This document shows positions 26,927-35,190 of a DNA stretch of 64,000 bases, in pieces. Positions within the stretch are counted from its first letter, which is position 1. Each line of letters opens with the position of its first letter. The notes beneath the pieces were generated by a model. The model had not been told where the DNA came from and did not search any database. It saw nothing but the letters and a program-made list of their open reading frames with translations. Position numbers and translations under genes: made by a program. Source of the DNA: an uncultured Pseudomonadota bacterium (GTDB lineage Bacteria; Pseudomonadota; Gammaproteobacteria; Steroidobacterales; Woeseiaceae); contig CAJXJW010000003.1 in the NCBI GenBank assembly GCA_913055625.1, forward strand, positions 1-64,000, in the 5' to 3' direction.

Positions 26927-28002
26927 CCAGCCCAATCGACGAGCCGCGTCCGTTCAAGTTCACGTCACCCACCAGCGTGGCGGAGGCTGTTGCGCTGTGG
27001 CACGAGAAGCCCGGGGACGCGATGTACATCGCGGGCGGCGGCGACGTCATCGACATCGTCAAGCGCCACCACGCCCGGCCGTCGACACTGCTGGACCTGA
27101 AACGCATCCCGGCGCTCCGCGGCATCGAGGTCGACATCGCGGCCTCGCAGCCCAGCATCACGATCGGCGCTCTCACGACGCTGCAGGAACTGGCGGAGAA
27201 CGAGAATATCCGCCGCTACCTGCCAGCGCTGGCAACAGCGGCATCGCGTGTCGCAACGCCGCAGATCCGTAATATCGGCACGATCGGCGGGAACCTCCTG
27301 CAGGAGAACCGCTGCCCGTACTTCCGCGGCCCGTGGCATTGCTACCGCCACGGTGGCATGCACTGCTACGCGCATCACGGCATCAACCGCGAACACGCGA
27401 TCTTCGAAGGCGACCGTTGCTACGTCGTGACGCCGTCCGACATCGCGCCCGTGGTCGTGGCCGGCAATGCCCTTATCCACGTAGAGGGGAAGGACGGCCC
27501 GCGCACGATCGATGCCGAGGACCTGTTCATGCCGGCGAGCCAGAACCTGATGCGCATGCACGTGCTCGACGACGGCGAGGTGTTGACGGCCGTCGAGTTC
27601 CGCGTCCGCGAGCCGGCGGCGCCGCGCGAGCGCGACCCGAAAGACCTCGGCATTCGCGGCACGATTTCGCCCATCCCCGTCGACAAGCGCTTCCCGTCCG
27701 TCTTCATCAAGTACGCGATGCGCAACTCGTTCGACTTTGCACTGGCCAACGTCGCCGTATTCCTGGACCGGGAGGGCCACCGCGTCCACCGGTGCCGCAT
27801 CGCGCTCGGTGGCGTCGCGGCGACACCCTATCGTCCGCGGGAAGCCGAGCGTCTGGTTGCCGGCAGTATCCTGGACGACGACCTCATCCAGGCCGCCGGC
27901 CGGGCCGCGACCCAGGGGGCCGAGCCGCTGGACCTGAACGCGTACAAGGTGAGCCTGGTGGAGAAACTCGTGGTCGAAGCTCTGCAGGAACTGAATCGAT
28001 GA
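26923..28002 (+). CDS. FAD-binding subunit of the molybdenum hydroxylase, with a [4Fe-4S]-type four-Cys loop
   Basis: The 359-residue protein starts at ATG 26923, overlapping the large subunit stop. It has the FAD_binding_5 domain (KFTSPTSVAEAVALW, YIAGGGDVID, IRNIGTIGGNLLQ) and a CO-dehydrogenase-flavoprotein C-terminal domain (VRVHRCRIALGGVAATP-like pattern). Between them are four cysteines, 131, 140, 148 and 166. This is the position where 4-hydroxybenzoyl-CoA reductase HcrB and PaoB carry an extra [4Fe-4S] cluster. The subunit would relay electrons from the iron-sulfur module. It has no signal peptide, so it would have to leave the cell with the folded Tat-bearing subunit, as reported for PaoABC. 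That export route is inference. Confidence 0.88.
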   Translation: MTSPIDEPRPFKFTSPTSVAEAVALWHEKPGDAMYIAGGGDVIDIVKRHHARPSTLLDLKRIPALRGIEVDIAASQPSITIGALTTLQELAENENIRRYLPALATAASRVATPQIRNIGTIGGNLLQENRCPYFRGPWHCYRHGGMHCYAHHGINREHAIFEGDRCYVVTPSDIAPVVVAGNALIHVEGKDGPRTIDAEDLFMPASQNLMRMHVLDDGEVLTAVEFRVREPAAPRERDPKDLGIRGTISPIPVDKRFPSVFIKYAMRNSFDFALANVAVFLDREGHRVHRCRIALGGVAATPYRPREAERLVAGSILDDDLIQAAGRAATQGAEPLDLNAYKVSLVEKLVVEALQELNR

Positions 28003-28226
28003 AACGCAAACACCACGATACCCTGGGCCTGCTGAAGCAGGGACCGATCGACCTGGTCGGCCACGGGGCCGAGCCGGTACTCGCCGCGGGGTACTCGACG
28101 CTCGAACTGGAGCGCGCGGGCCTGACGGTCGAGAAGGCCCGCGAGCTCGGTATACCGGTCGACGCCGGGCGCTGCAGCGGCGTCGGCGCCAACGTCATGC
28201 AACTGCGGGCGCTACTGACGTCCTAG
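27999..28226 (+). CDS. Small protein resembling the C-terminal part of ribosomal protein L13e
   Basis: A 75-residue frame starts at ATG 27999, overlapping the FAD-subunit stop (ATGA), so it is translationally coupled to the molybdoenzyme operon. The first half (KRKHHDTLGLLKQGPIDLVG) is basic. The second half, LELERAGLTVEKARELGIPVD followed by GRCSGVGANVMQLRALL, resembles the helix-turn-helix-like end of archaeal/eukaryotic ribosomal protein L13e (a GFT-LEE-LK-AGI ... IGI-VD-RR ... S ... NV-RL pattern). This was judged by eye only. A role in the molybdoenzyme, for example in maturation, is suggested only by position. There is no signal peptide and no metal-binding motif apart from a single Cys. 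Confidence 0.7.
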   Translation: MKRKHHDTLGLLKQGPIDLVGHGAEPVLAAGYSTLELERAGLTVEKARELGIPVDAGRCSGVGANVMQLRALLTS

Positions 28227-28395
28227 GCACCGTGGCGCGCTGCCGAAGTGGCGGCTACTCGTCCTCGCGCGCGGCTTCGTCGCCTTCCGTGCAATCGCGC
28301 CTGCGTTTTCGGCATTCGGCGCGCGCTGTGGAGACACCCGGACCGCCGTAGCATGCCCGGTCAATAATAGACATCGTTGAACGAGGAGACAGATC

Positions 28396-29103
28396 ATGAA
28401 CGAGAACAAGAGAGTCGGTGTCATACTCAGCACGATTGCGGGAGCCGCCATCATGCTTGCGGCAACCGGCGCGCCCGCGCAGGAAAACGAACTCGGCTGG
28501 TCCATGGACTCCGCCGTCAAGCAGCTCGACCGCCAGGGCAGCGACCTCGAGTCGGTGCTGGCGGAGGTCGTCATCGAGTATTCCGGAAGCGACGAATCGC
28601 TCGCGCCGGTAAAGAGCGGCCGCATCTACTTCAATGACAAGGGCGAGTTCCGCTTGAATGCGAGCGACCCGAGCAGTCTCGTTGTTCTGCTGGAAGGCCG
28701 CACCGTGCATCACTACAACTCGACGCTCGCCCGGGTCGACGAGTACAGCCTGTCGAAGCACCCGGCGCGCCTCGAGCCGTTCCTGCCGCTCGGTTTCAGC
28801 ACCACTGGCCGCGATCTCGACAGGGACTACCTCGTCACGTTCATCGGCGAGGAGAGCGCCGGCGGGCAGCGCCTGCTGGGCCTCGAACTGACACCGAAGA
28901 GCGATGACCTGCGCGCGGTGGTGGCCAAGGTGCAGATCTGGGTCGACGAGGCGTCGTGGCTGCCGGCCCGGCAGATCATCACGCACAACGCCGGCCAGGA
29001 CACGCTGACGATCCACTACTCGGGCCTCGCGCGTAACCTGAACCTGAATAGCGACCTGTTCCGCGACGACTGGCCGCGTGACACCCAGAAAGTCCGCAAG
29101 TAA
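28396..29103 (+). CDS. LolA-like outer-membrane lipoprotein-sorting family protein
   Basis: The 235-residue precursor starts at ATG 28396 behind GAGGAGA and has a signal peptide (VILSTIAGAAIMLAATGAPAQ). The mature part is a predicted all-beta half-barrel (VVIEYSGSDESLAPVKSGRIYF, NPSSLVVLLEG-like segment, HHYNSTLARVDEYSL, QIWVDEASWLPARQIITH). This is the layout of LolA/LolB and of the wider outer-membrane lipoprotein-sorting family. Whether it is the cell's actual LolA or a paralogue with another hydrophobic ligand is not settled. The next gene, nine bases on, encodes an outer-membrane barrel, so the two may act together at the outer membrane. Confidence 0.7.
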   Translation: MNENKRVGVILSTIAGAAIMLAATGAPAQENELGWSMDSAVKQLDRQGSDLESVLAEVVIEYSGSDESLAPVKSGRIYFNDKGEFRLNASDPSSLVVLLEGRTVHHYNSTLARVDEYSLSKHPARLEPFLPLGFSTTGRDLDRDYLVTFIGEESAGGQRLLGLELTPKSDDLRAVVAKVQIWVDEASWLPARQIITHNAGQDTLTIHYSGLARNLNLNSDLFRDDWPRDTQKVRK

Positions 29104-29112
29104 GCGCATGTT

Positions 29113-30282
29113 GTGTCTAGCCGGGCGCAGCGCCCGATCTTGAGGCTGCCTCGCCTGGTCGCGGCGCTGGCCGCGTGCGCCGCCGGCGGGCTCGCGTGCA
29201 CGGCCGCCGCCGCGGAAGAGGAAGACGAGCGCCGCTTCGTCGATCCCGAAGACGGGAAATTCGACGTCAGCAATTTCCTCGACACGGCCTACGGGTTCCT
29301 GCCGGTCGTCATTCCGATCACCGAGCCGGCCGTCGGCTACGGCGCGGGCGCGGCGCTGGTGTTCATCGACAGGCCGCCGGTAACGCCGGACGGCAGGTTT
29401 CATCGACCGAACATGACGGTCGCCGGCGGCCTCAGGACCGAGAACGGCACGGACGGGCTGTTCGGTGGCCACCTCGGCACCTGGCGCGACGGGCGACTGC
29501 GCACGCTGGCGGCCGTCGCCGACATGGACGTGAACCTCGAGTTCTTCGGGCTCGGCGGCGACCGGATTCCGGGGTCGGGCGTCGAGTACACGGTCGAGGG
29601 AACCGGCGGCGTGCTCGGCGGGTCCTGGCGGCTTGGCGCATCGAACCTGTGGCTGGGCGCGCGCTATGCCCTGTTCGAGACCGAGGTATCGCTGCGCGAC
29701 GAAGGTTCGGGCCTTCCGGGCGTGTCGCCGGCAGATTTCGGCCTCGAGCTCGCGGCCATCACGCCCACGGTGACGCTGGACCGTCGCAACAATTTCTTCA
29801 CACCGACGGACGGGTGGTACCTCGACCTGTCGATGCCGCTGTACCGCGAGTCGGTCGGCAGCGACCGCGACTTCGAGAAAGCAACGCTGACCGGCATGTA
29901 TTTCCAGCCGCTGTCCGACACCCTGTACCTCGGCGTGCGTTCGACGGTGAAGTACAGTTCTGACGGTACGCCGTTCTACCTCCGCCCGTACGTGGCGCTG
30001 CGCGGCATCCAGGCCCTGCGCTACCAGGGCGAGGAAAGCATCGAGGCCGAGGTCGAGTTCCGCTGGCAGTTCAACCCACGTTTCAGCGCCGTCTTCTTCG
30101 GCGGCGCGGGCGTCGCGCGAGGCGGAACCGGGGACGAGGATGAATCCGCCGTCTCGGGCGGCACCGGGTTCCGCTATCTCATCGCACGCCGCCACGGCCT
30201 GCACGTCGGCCTCGACGTGGCCGCCGGTCCGGACGGCGGTGCGGTGTACGTGATCGTCGGCAGCGCCTGGATGCGGCCGTAA
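29113..30282 (+). CDS. BamA/TamA-like outer-membrane barrel without visible POTRA domains
   Basis: The 389-residue protein starts at GTG 29113, with a signal peptide (VAALAACAAGGLACTAAAA). The rest is one barrel domain: FLPVVIPITEPAVGYGAGAALVFI at the start, PTVTLDRRNNFFTPTDGWYLDL in the middle (the conserved DRRNNFFTPT-G turn of Omp85 barrels) and RYQGEESIEAEVEFRWQF near the end. POTRA repeats are absent, so it is a short member of the surface-antigen family, like the gene at 33897-35084. Its function is unknown. The start is uncertain, since the GTG has only a weak ribosome site. It ends 10 bases before the convergent guanine deaminase. Confidence 0.75.
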   Translation: MSSRAQRPILRLPRLVAALAACAAGGLACTAAAAEEEDERRFVDPEDGKFDVSNFLDTAYGFLPVVIPITEPAVGYGAGAALVFIDRPPVTPDGRFHRPNMTVAGGLRTENGTDGLFGGHLGTWRDGRLRTLAAVADMDVNLEFFGLGGDRIPGSGVEYTVEGTGGVLGGSWRLGASNLWLGARYALFETEVSLRDEGSGLPGVSPADFGLELAAITPTVTLDRRNNFFTPTDGWYLDLSMPLYRESVGSDRDFEKATLTGMYFQPLSDTLYLGVRSTVKYSSDGTPFYLRPYVALRGIQALRYQGEESIEAEVEFRWQFNPRFSAVFFGGAGVARGGTGDEDESAVSGGTGFRYLIARRHGLHVGLDVAAGPDGGAVYVIVGSAWMRP

Positions 30283-30292
30283 GCCTGCGGGG

Positions 30293-31627
30293 CTAGCGCC
30301 CGGCCCGCTCGTACAGCAGATTTCCCGCCACCCAGGTGGCCTGCACGGCCCGATCATCGCCGAGCGTCATCTGGACGAAGAGTGCCTCGTGGACGTCGTC
30401 CACGAAGCCCATGCGGTAGTCGATGATCGGCGTCGACTTCATGTCGAGCACGACGAGGTCCGCCTCCATGCCCGGCGCGATGCTGCCGACCTTGTCGTCG
30501 ATGTACATGGCCTGCGCGGTACCGCGCGTGGCGAGGTAGTACGCGTGCGCGGCACCGAGCGAATGGTTGTTCAGTTGCGCCGCCTTGTAGGCCTCGTTCA
30601 GCGTCACCAGGACCGAGAACGAGGTTCCGGCGCCCAGGTCCGTGCCCAGGCCGACGCGTACCGGCCGCCTCTCGTCCCGGGCCCGGAACACGTCGAAGCA
30701 ACCGCTGCCGAGGAAGAAGTTCGACGTCGGGCAATGCGCAATGGACGAGCCCTTGCGGTGCATGCAATGGAGCTCGTCGTCGGTGAGGTGGATGCCGTGG
30801 CCGAAGATCGCGCGCGGGCGGCACAGGCCGCTGTGATCGTAGACGTCGAGGTAGCCGGCCCGCTCCGGAAACAATTCCCTGACCCATGCAATCTCCGACC
30901 GGCTTTCGGACACGTGCGTCTGCAGGTAGCAGTCGGGAAACTCGGTCCACAGCTCGCCGGCGGCGTCGAGCTGGTCGTCCGTGCTGGTCGGCGCGAAGCG
31001 CGGCGTGATGGCGTACATCAGCCGGCCGCGGCCGTGCCACCGGTCGATCAGTGCCTTCGAATCGTCGTAGCCGCTCTGGGTCGTATCGAGCAGGTCGTCC
31101 GGCGCATTGCGGTTCATCAGGACCTTGCCCGCTGCGAGGCGTAGCCCGAGCCGCTCCGCCTCCTCGAACAACGCATCGACGGACTGCGGGAAGACCGTGC
31201 AGTACACGCAGCTCGTCGTGATGCCGTTCCTGAGGCATTCCTCCAGGAATACCTTTGCCACTGATGCGGCAAACGCCTTGTCGGCGTACTTGCGTTCCGT
31301 GGGGAACGTGTACTTGTCAAGCCAGTGGAGCAACTGCTCGCCGGCGGCCGCGATCATCGGCGTTTGCGGAAAATGGACATGGCTGTCGAGGAAGCCGGCC
31401 GATATCAGCGCATCACGGCCGTAGTCTTTCACCTCGATGTCGGCGGGCAGTTCCCGTTCGACGCGGTCGGCCGGGCCGAAGTGCGTGATGACACCGCCGC
31501 CGAACGCCACGATGGCGTCGGACTCGTACACCATGGTGTCTTCGACGCCGTCCCTGAAGGGATCCCCCGTGAACGTGAGTGCGGGTCCGCGAATCGCGCC
31601 GTCCGGCTTTCGGTGTCCTGCTGTCAT
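30293..31627 (-). CDS. guaD: Guanine deaminase
   Basis: The 444-residue amidohydrolase converts guanine to xanthine and ammonia. Metal- and substrate-binding motifs are clear: SHVHFPQT (first metal histidines), THVSES, IFGHGIHL and GLGTDLGAGTSFS (the last metal Asp), as well as the family-specific WLDKYTFPTE. ATG 31627 was preferred over an in-frame TTG at 31657, which lies against the end of the upstream gene. The upstream gene, 33 bases away, encodes a Tsx-like nucleoside channel and points the same way. The pair therefore reads as a purine salvage or catabolism module. Confidence 0.93.
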   Translation of the reverse strand: MTAGHRKPDGAIRGPALTFTGDPFRDGVEDTMVYESDAIVAFGGGVITHFGPADRVERELPADIEVKDYGRDALISAGFLDSHVHFPQTPMIAAAGEQLLHWLDKYTFPTERKYADKAFAASVAKVFLEECLRNGITTSCVYCTVFPQSVDALFEEAERLGLRLAAGKVLMNRNAPDDLLDTTQSGYDDSKALIDRWHGRGRLMYAITPRFAPTSTDDQLDAAGELWTEFPDCYLQTHVSESRSEIAWVRELFPERAGYLDVYDHSGLCRPRAIFGHGIHLTDDELHCMHRKGSSIAHCPTSNFFLGSGCFDVFRARDERRPVRVGLGTDLGAGTSFSVLVTLNEAYKAAQLNNHSLGAAHAYYLATRGTAQAMYIDDKVGSIAPGMEADLVVLDMKSTPIIDYRMGFVDDVHEALFVQMTLGDDRAVQATWVAGNLLYERAGR

Positions 31628-31660
31628 CGGTCTGCCAAGCGACGTCCGGCCGTTCAACGG

Positions 31661-32545
31661 CTACAGGTGGTACTTCGCGAGGAGACTGATCGCCGCCTGG
31701 TTCGTATCGAACCCCGGCGAGTTGCCGATCTGGTACTTGTTCCACCAGAGGTCGAACTCGACGCCCACGAACAGCCTGCCCGGTTTCCGCCAGGCGGCAC
31801 CGAGATCCATCGTCACCTGCGGATTGAGGTGGAAGGTCCAGTCCCGGTTGCCGAGTCCGAGCGACCAGTCGAAATAACCGTCCACCAGGAACTGGCTGCG
31901 GCCGATCGAGAACGGGTAGCTGGCCACCATCGTGAACTGCAGGTCGCTGAAACCGCTGTCGCCGCTCGGCGTCAGGTCCGCGCGCCCGTACACGTTGAGT
32001 TGCACGTAGTTGAACTTGTTGAGACCGCCGAGTATTCCCACTTCCCGCACGTCGAGATCGAACCCGACGCCGACCAGGAGCGCCTCGGCCGCGTCAGCGT
32101 CTTCGCCCCGCTCGTACTGCGTCGCCAGGAGCACGTCCTTGACCTCGAACAGGCTCCGCTTGAACAGCGTGCGGGAGAGATCCTTGCCGAGCATCTTGCC
32201 GAAGCTGAAGCGGGGGCCGATCTCACCGTACCAGTTGCTGTCGTCGGTGGCGGCCCCGTGGAAGCTCGCGTAGTCGATGAACATGAAGAAGTCACCGATC
32301 GCCGACGCATGCGCGTGCTCGAACGTCACCGTCGACTGCTCCGCGGGATCGACGACGAAGCCGTCGCCGTACGGCAGCAGCGACAGGCTGGAGTCCGTCC
32401 AGAAGAAGAAGCCGGGTTTCGCGGCAGCGGCCGCATCATCGCCGTCGCGCGCCGGCGCTTCCTGCGCACCCGCCGGAGCGGCGACGAGCACGAGTATCGC
32501 GGCCACCGTGAGCGCGAATCTGCGTATCGCGTCAAGTTCAGTCAT
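31661..32545 (-). CDS. Tsx/OmpK-like nucleoside-specific outer-membrane channel
   Basis: The 294-residue precursor starts at ATG 32545 behind GGAG and has a signal peptide (LTVAAILVLVAAPAGAQ). The barrel begins FFFWTDSSLSLLPYGDGF and continues STVTFEHAHASAIGDFFMFID, which is the pattern of the Tsx/OmpK nucleoside-channel family. It ends in a terminal strand LLAKYHL. Tsx-type channels let nucleosides and related compounds across the outer membrane. The adjacent guanine deaminase gene supports purine uptake. An in-frame GTG three codons earlier is a less likely start. Confidence 0.85.
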   Translation of the reverse strand: MTELDAIRRFALTVAAILVLVAAPAGAQEAPARDGDDAAAAAKPGFFFWTDSSLSLLPYGDGFVVDPAEQSTVTFEHAHASAIGDFFMFIDYASFHGAATDDSNWYGEIGPRFSFGKMLGKDLSRTLFKRSLFEVKDVLLATQYERGEDADAAEALLVGVGFDLDVREVGILGGLNKFNYVQLNVYGRADLTPSGDSGFSDLQFTMVASYPFSIGRSQFLVDGYFDWSLGLGNRDWTFHLNPQVTMDLGAAWRKPGRLFVGVEFDLWWNKYQIGNSPGFDTNQAAISLLAKYHL

Positions 32546-32678
32546 GAAAGCCACTCCGAGGTTTCGCCACTGTTTCGATGGGGTGAGTCGATATCCGGCC
32601 GCGCTGCACCGAATGACCGAAAGTCTATCGCGAATTCACACGTGCGGCACCGTGCGCGCAGGATCGACGATGGCCCGG

Positions 32679-33890
32679 TCAATAAAACCACTGCGCGCGA
32701 AACAACAGCAGCTTCGTATTGCCGCTGGAATCGAAGCGATCGAGGTCGGCATCACCCCATGACGCGCCGAACTTCCACTGCGGCGACACCCACCAGTTGG
32801 CGCCATAGTGCCATTTCCGCAGGACACCACCGTCGATGCCGTCGTGGGTCAGGTCGAGGTGTGAATAGCGCAGCACGAGTTCGAGCGCGCCGAATCGCGA
32901 CGACGGCGTGATCGCACCGGTCGTGCCGGCGACACGGATGTAGGGACGGCTCTCGCCGGTCACCACCCACGAGGCTGCGAGGTAGCTGCCCGAAAAGCGC
33001 GGGTCGCCGTACCGGATCGACTTCGCGCGCGCCTCGATGTGTTCCGCCACCAGCAGGAACGGGCCGCGATCCCACGCGATCTCGAGGCCGATCTCGGAGA
33101 GGTAGTCCCCCTCGAACGCACCGGTATCGACGTAGCGGTCGGCAACGTTCGATTCCGGCCGCCCGGAGAGCTGCAGAAGCCCCGCGTCCGCGCCGACACG
33201 CCGCACACTGAGGCCGACATGCAGGAAATCGAGATTGTCGTTCGACGCACTGAGGAGACCCGTCAACCGAGCCGCGAGTTCGTCACCGTTGTCGTCGAAG
33301 GACAGGTCAGTGTCGAGCCAGTCGTTGAACCAGCCTGCCGCCCAGGTCATCCGGTCGTCCGCGAACTCGCCGGACGCCATGACCCCGATACTGCGCGTCA
33401 CGAAGAACGGCGACAGTATGCGTTCCTGTTGCGGCTTCAACAATGACAGGCCGGGAATCTCGAACGAGAACGGCTGCTTCATCTTGCCGATGTCGAACTT
33501 CACCGGCCCCACCGGCAGGCGCAGCCGCAGGTCGAACAGCCGGAACGCTTCCTTCTCGCGGGTGCGAGGCTCCTGGTAGTCGAGGATGAACAACAGCTCC
33601 CACGGGTAGCCGCGCGTGGAGCGTGAGATGAAGCCCACGCGCCCGGCGCGAAGATCGAACGTATCCTCCTGCAGGCCGACCTGTGCCAGGCTGGGCTCGT
33701 CCTGATCGAAAAACGTGTAGTCGGTGACGATCGCGATGACGGGCTTGATCCGGAAGCGGTTCGTCTCGTAAACCAGGGCCTCGCCGGGAAGGTCGGCGAG
33801 CATGTAGTCGGGAGCATCCTCCTCGTCAGCCAACGCAGGCGCATGGACAACAAAGAGTCCGGCGATCAGCAGTCCCGGGCCCGTCCGCAT
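32679..33890 (-). CDS. OprP/OprO-like (phosphate-selective) porin
   Basis: The 403-residue precursor has a signal peptide (LLIAGLFVVHAPALADEE) and a barrel with LRAGRVGFISRSTRGYPWELLFILDYQ, LRLRLPVGPVKFDIGKMKQPFSFE and RILSPFFVTRSIGVMASG. These are conserved features of the OprP/OprO porin family, including the signature region around GKMKQPFS. It ends with the aromatic RAQWFY. Proteins of this family import phosphate or polyphosphate, but many environmental members have other anion specificity. The gene lies six bases after the BamA-like gene in the same direction. The 124 bases between it and the Tsx-like gene show no clear terminator. Confidence 0.82.
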   Translation of the reverse strand: MRTGPGLLIAGLFVVHAPALADEEDAPDYMLADLPGEALVYETNRFRIKPVIAIVTDYTFFDQDEPSLAQVGLQEDTFDLRAGRVGFISRSTRGYPWELLFILDYQEPRTREKEAFRLFDLRLRLPVGPVKFDIGKMKQPFSFEIPGLSLLKPQQERILSPFFVTRSIGVMASGEFADDRMTWAAGWFNDWLDTDLSFDDNGDELAARLTGLLSASNDNLDFLHVGLSVRRVGADAGLLQLSGRPESNVADRYVDTGAFEGDYLSEIGLEIAWDRGPFLLVAEHIEARAKSIRYGDPRFSGSYLAASWVVTGESRPYIRVAGTTGAITPSSRFGALELVLRYSHLDLTHDGIDGGVLRKWHYGANWWVSPQWKFGASWGDADLDRFDSSGNTKLLLFRAQWFY

Positions 33891-33896
33891 GGCTTG

Positions 33897-35084
33897 CTAG
33901 AACGCCTCGCCGACCGACAGGTGGATCGCGTCGTCGTCCTTCGACCGGGCCAGGTCGAGGCGCACGTTGACCCGCTTTGCCGGCAATACAGAAAAGCGCA
34001 CGCCAACACCGTAGCTCGGAATCGTATCGCGATTGCGATAACCGGTGAACGAGGCGCCAATTTCACCCGCCCCGCCGAAGGCCACCAGACCCCAGCGCCT
34101 TGACAGCCACCAGCGTGCCTCCGCCTGTCCGAGGTACGACGACTTGCCGAGATAGTTCGTTGCCGGGAAGCCGCGCAAGCCGATCGTGCATGAGTCCCAC
34201 AGCGGTACCCGACCGACACGCTGACAGCCGTGCAGTTCCCAGGCGAGGACGACCGAGTCCGTCCACTGGTGGTAGGCGCGATACTCGATCTCGTAGGACT
34301 GGTAGGTCTCGTTGCTGCCGATTGCCTCGTCATTGAACAGGCCCTCGACCTTGAAATAGCGGCCGGCGTACGAATTGATCGGCATGTCGCGGCTGTCGTA
34401 TTCCAGCGTCAGGCCGACGCCGACCGAGCGGACGTCCGACGTATCGAAATCGACCGAACCCGCTTCGAATTCGAGGCTCTGATTGGCGTCGATGACGCGC
34501 GTGAACCCTCCGCCGTACCAGTTGCCCAGCAGGTTCCTCGACAGCCGCGCCAGGAGAAACGCCCCGTCAACGCGCCAGTCGAGTTTCTCCAATGCCGCGT
34601 CCTCTGTGGGCGCGAGGAGAGACAGGCGCAGGTCGGCCCCGCCGATCGCCCCGGTGAAGCGCCAGCGGTCCTTTTTCCAGTAGCTCTGCTGCGCGATGGC
34701 CAGCGCGCGGCTGTCGTTATTCGTGTACATGCCCGCGACGGCGGTCGCGGACGCCGGTTGCACCGCCTGCTGTTCTTCGGATTGCGCGTAGAAGTACGCG
34801 GAGCCCGCGACGAGACCGGTCCCCAGCGTCGGGTCCGAAATCGGGATCGGCACAGCGACGAAGTTGCCCTTCTGCAGCTTGAGCGCCGTATCGTCTTCGC
34901 GAATGTCAGGCGCCATCGTCGGCCGTGTGTCGGCCGTCATTTCGTCCGCGAAGACCTCGCCGCCGAACCCCCACAGTAACGCATGCGTCACCGCGGCAAC
35001 GGCGAGTGCCCGGCTCCATTCCTGAGACTCCAACGCGTCCCCTTCGGTAATGACTGGCGGTTCGACAAAATCATCCGCCAGCAC
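33897..35084 (-). CDS. BamA/TamA-like outer-membrane barrel without visible POTRA domains (second copy)
   Basis: The frame opens with GTG at 35084 (395 residues). The signal peptide WSRALAVAAVTHALLWGFGGEVFADE sits about 20 residues in, so a later start (for example the TTG in ALESQEW) may be the true one. The barrel contains KGNFVAVPIPISDPTLGTGLVAGSAYF and GVGLTLEYDSRDMPINSYAGRYFKVE (the Omp85 DSRD-P-NS-G turn), and ends with VNVRLDLARSKDDDAIHLSVGEAF. It is similar in layout to 29113-30282. It is followed by the OprP-like porin gene. A role in surface assembly or secretion is only a family-level guess. Confidence 0.75.
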   Translation of the reverse strand: MLADDFVEPPVITEGDALESQEWSRALAVAAVTHALLWGFGGEVFADEMTADTRPTMAPDIREDDTALKLQKGNFVAVPIPISDPTLGTGLVAGSAYFYAQSEEQQAVQPASATAVAGMYTNNDSRALAIAQQSYWKKDRWRFTGAIGGADLRLSLLAPTEDAALEKLDWRVDGAFLLARLSRNLLGNWYGGGFTRVIDANQSLEFEAGSVDFDTSDVRSVGVGLTLEYDSRDMPINSYAGRYFKVEGLFNDEAIGSNETYQSYEIEYRAYHQWTDSVVLAWELHGCQRVGRVPLWDSCTIGLRGFPATNYLGKSSYLGQAEARWWLSRRWGLVAFGGAGEIGASFTGYRNRDTIPSYGVGVRFSVLPAKRVNVRLDLARSKDDDAIHLSVGEAF

Positions 35085-35190
35085 ACCCGCACAATCAAGC
35101 CGGTGCCCGCCGTGCTATTCTCAGGCTCCGGCCCCGGCCCCGGCGCCGGGAAGAACACGAATCCCGTCACCACAGCGCGAAGGACTTCCA

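Noticed and set aside
28255-30357. Minus-strand open frame of about 700 codons over the LolA-like and BamA-like genes
   Set aside because: The sense strand has signal peptides, ribosome sites and family motifs. The antisense product is low-complexity and charged.
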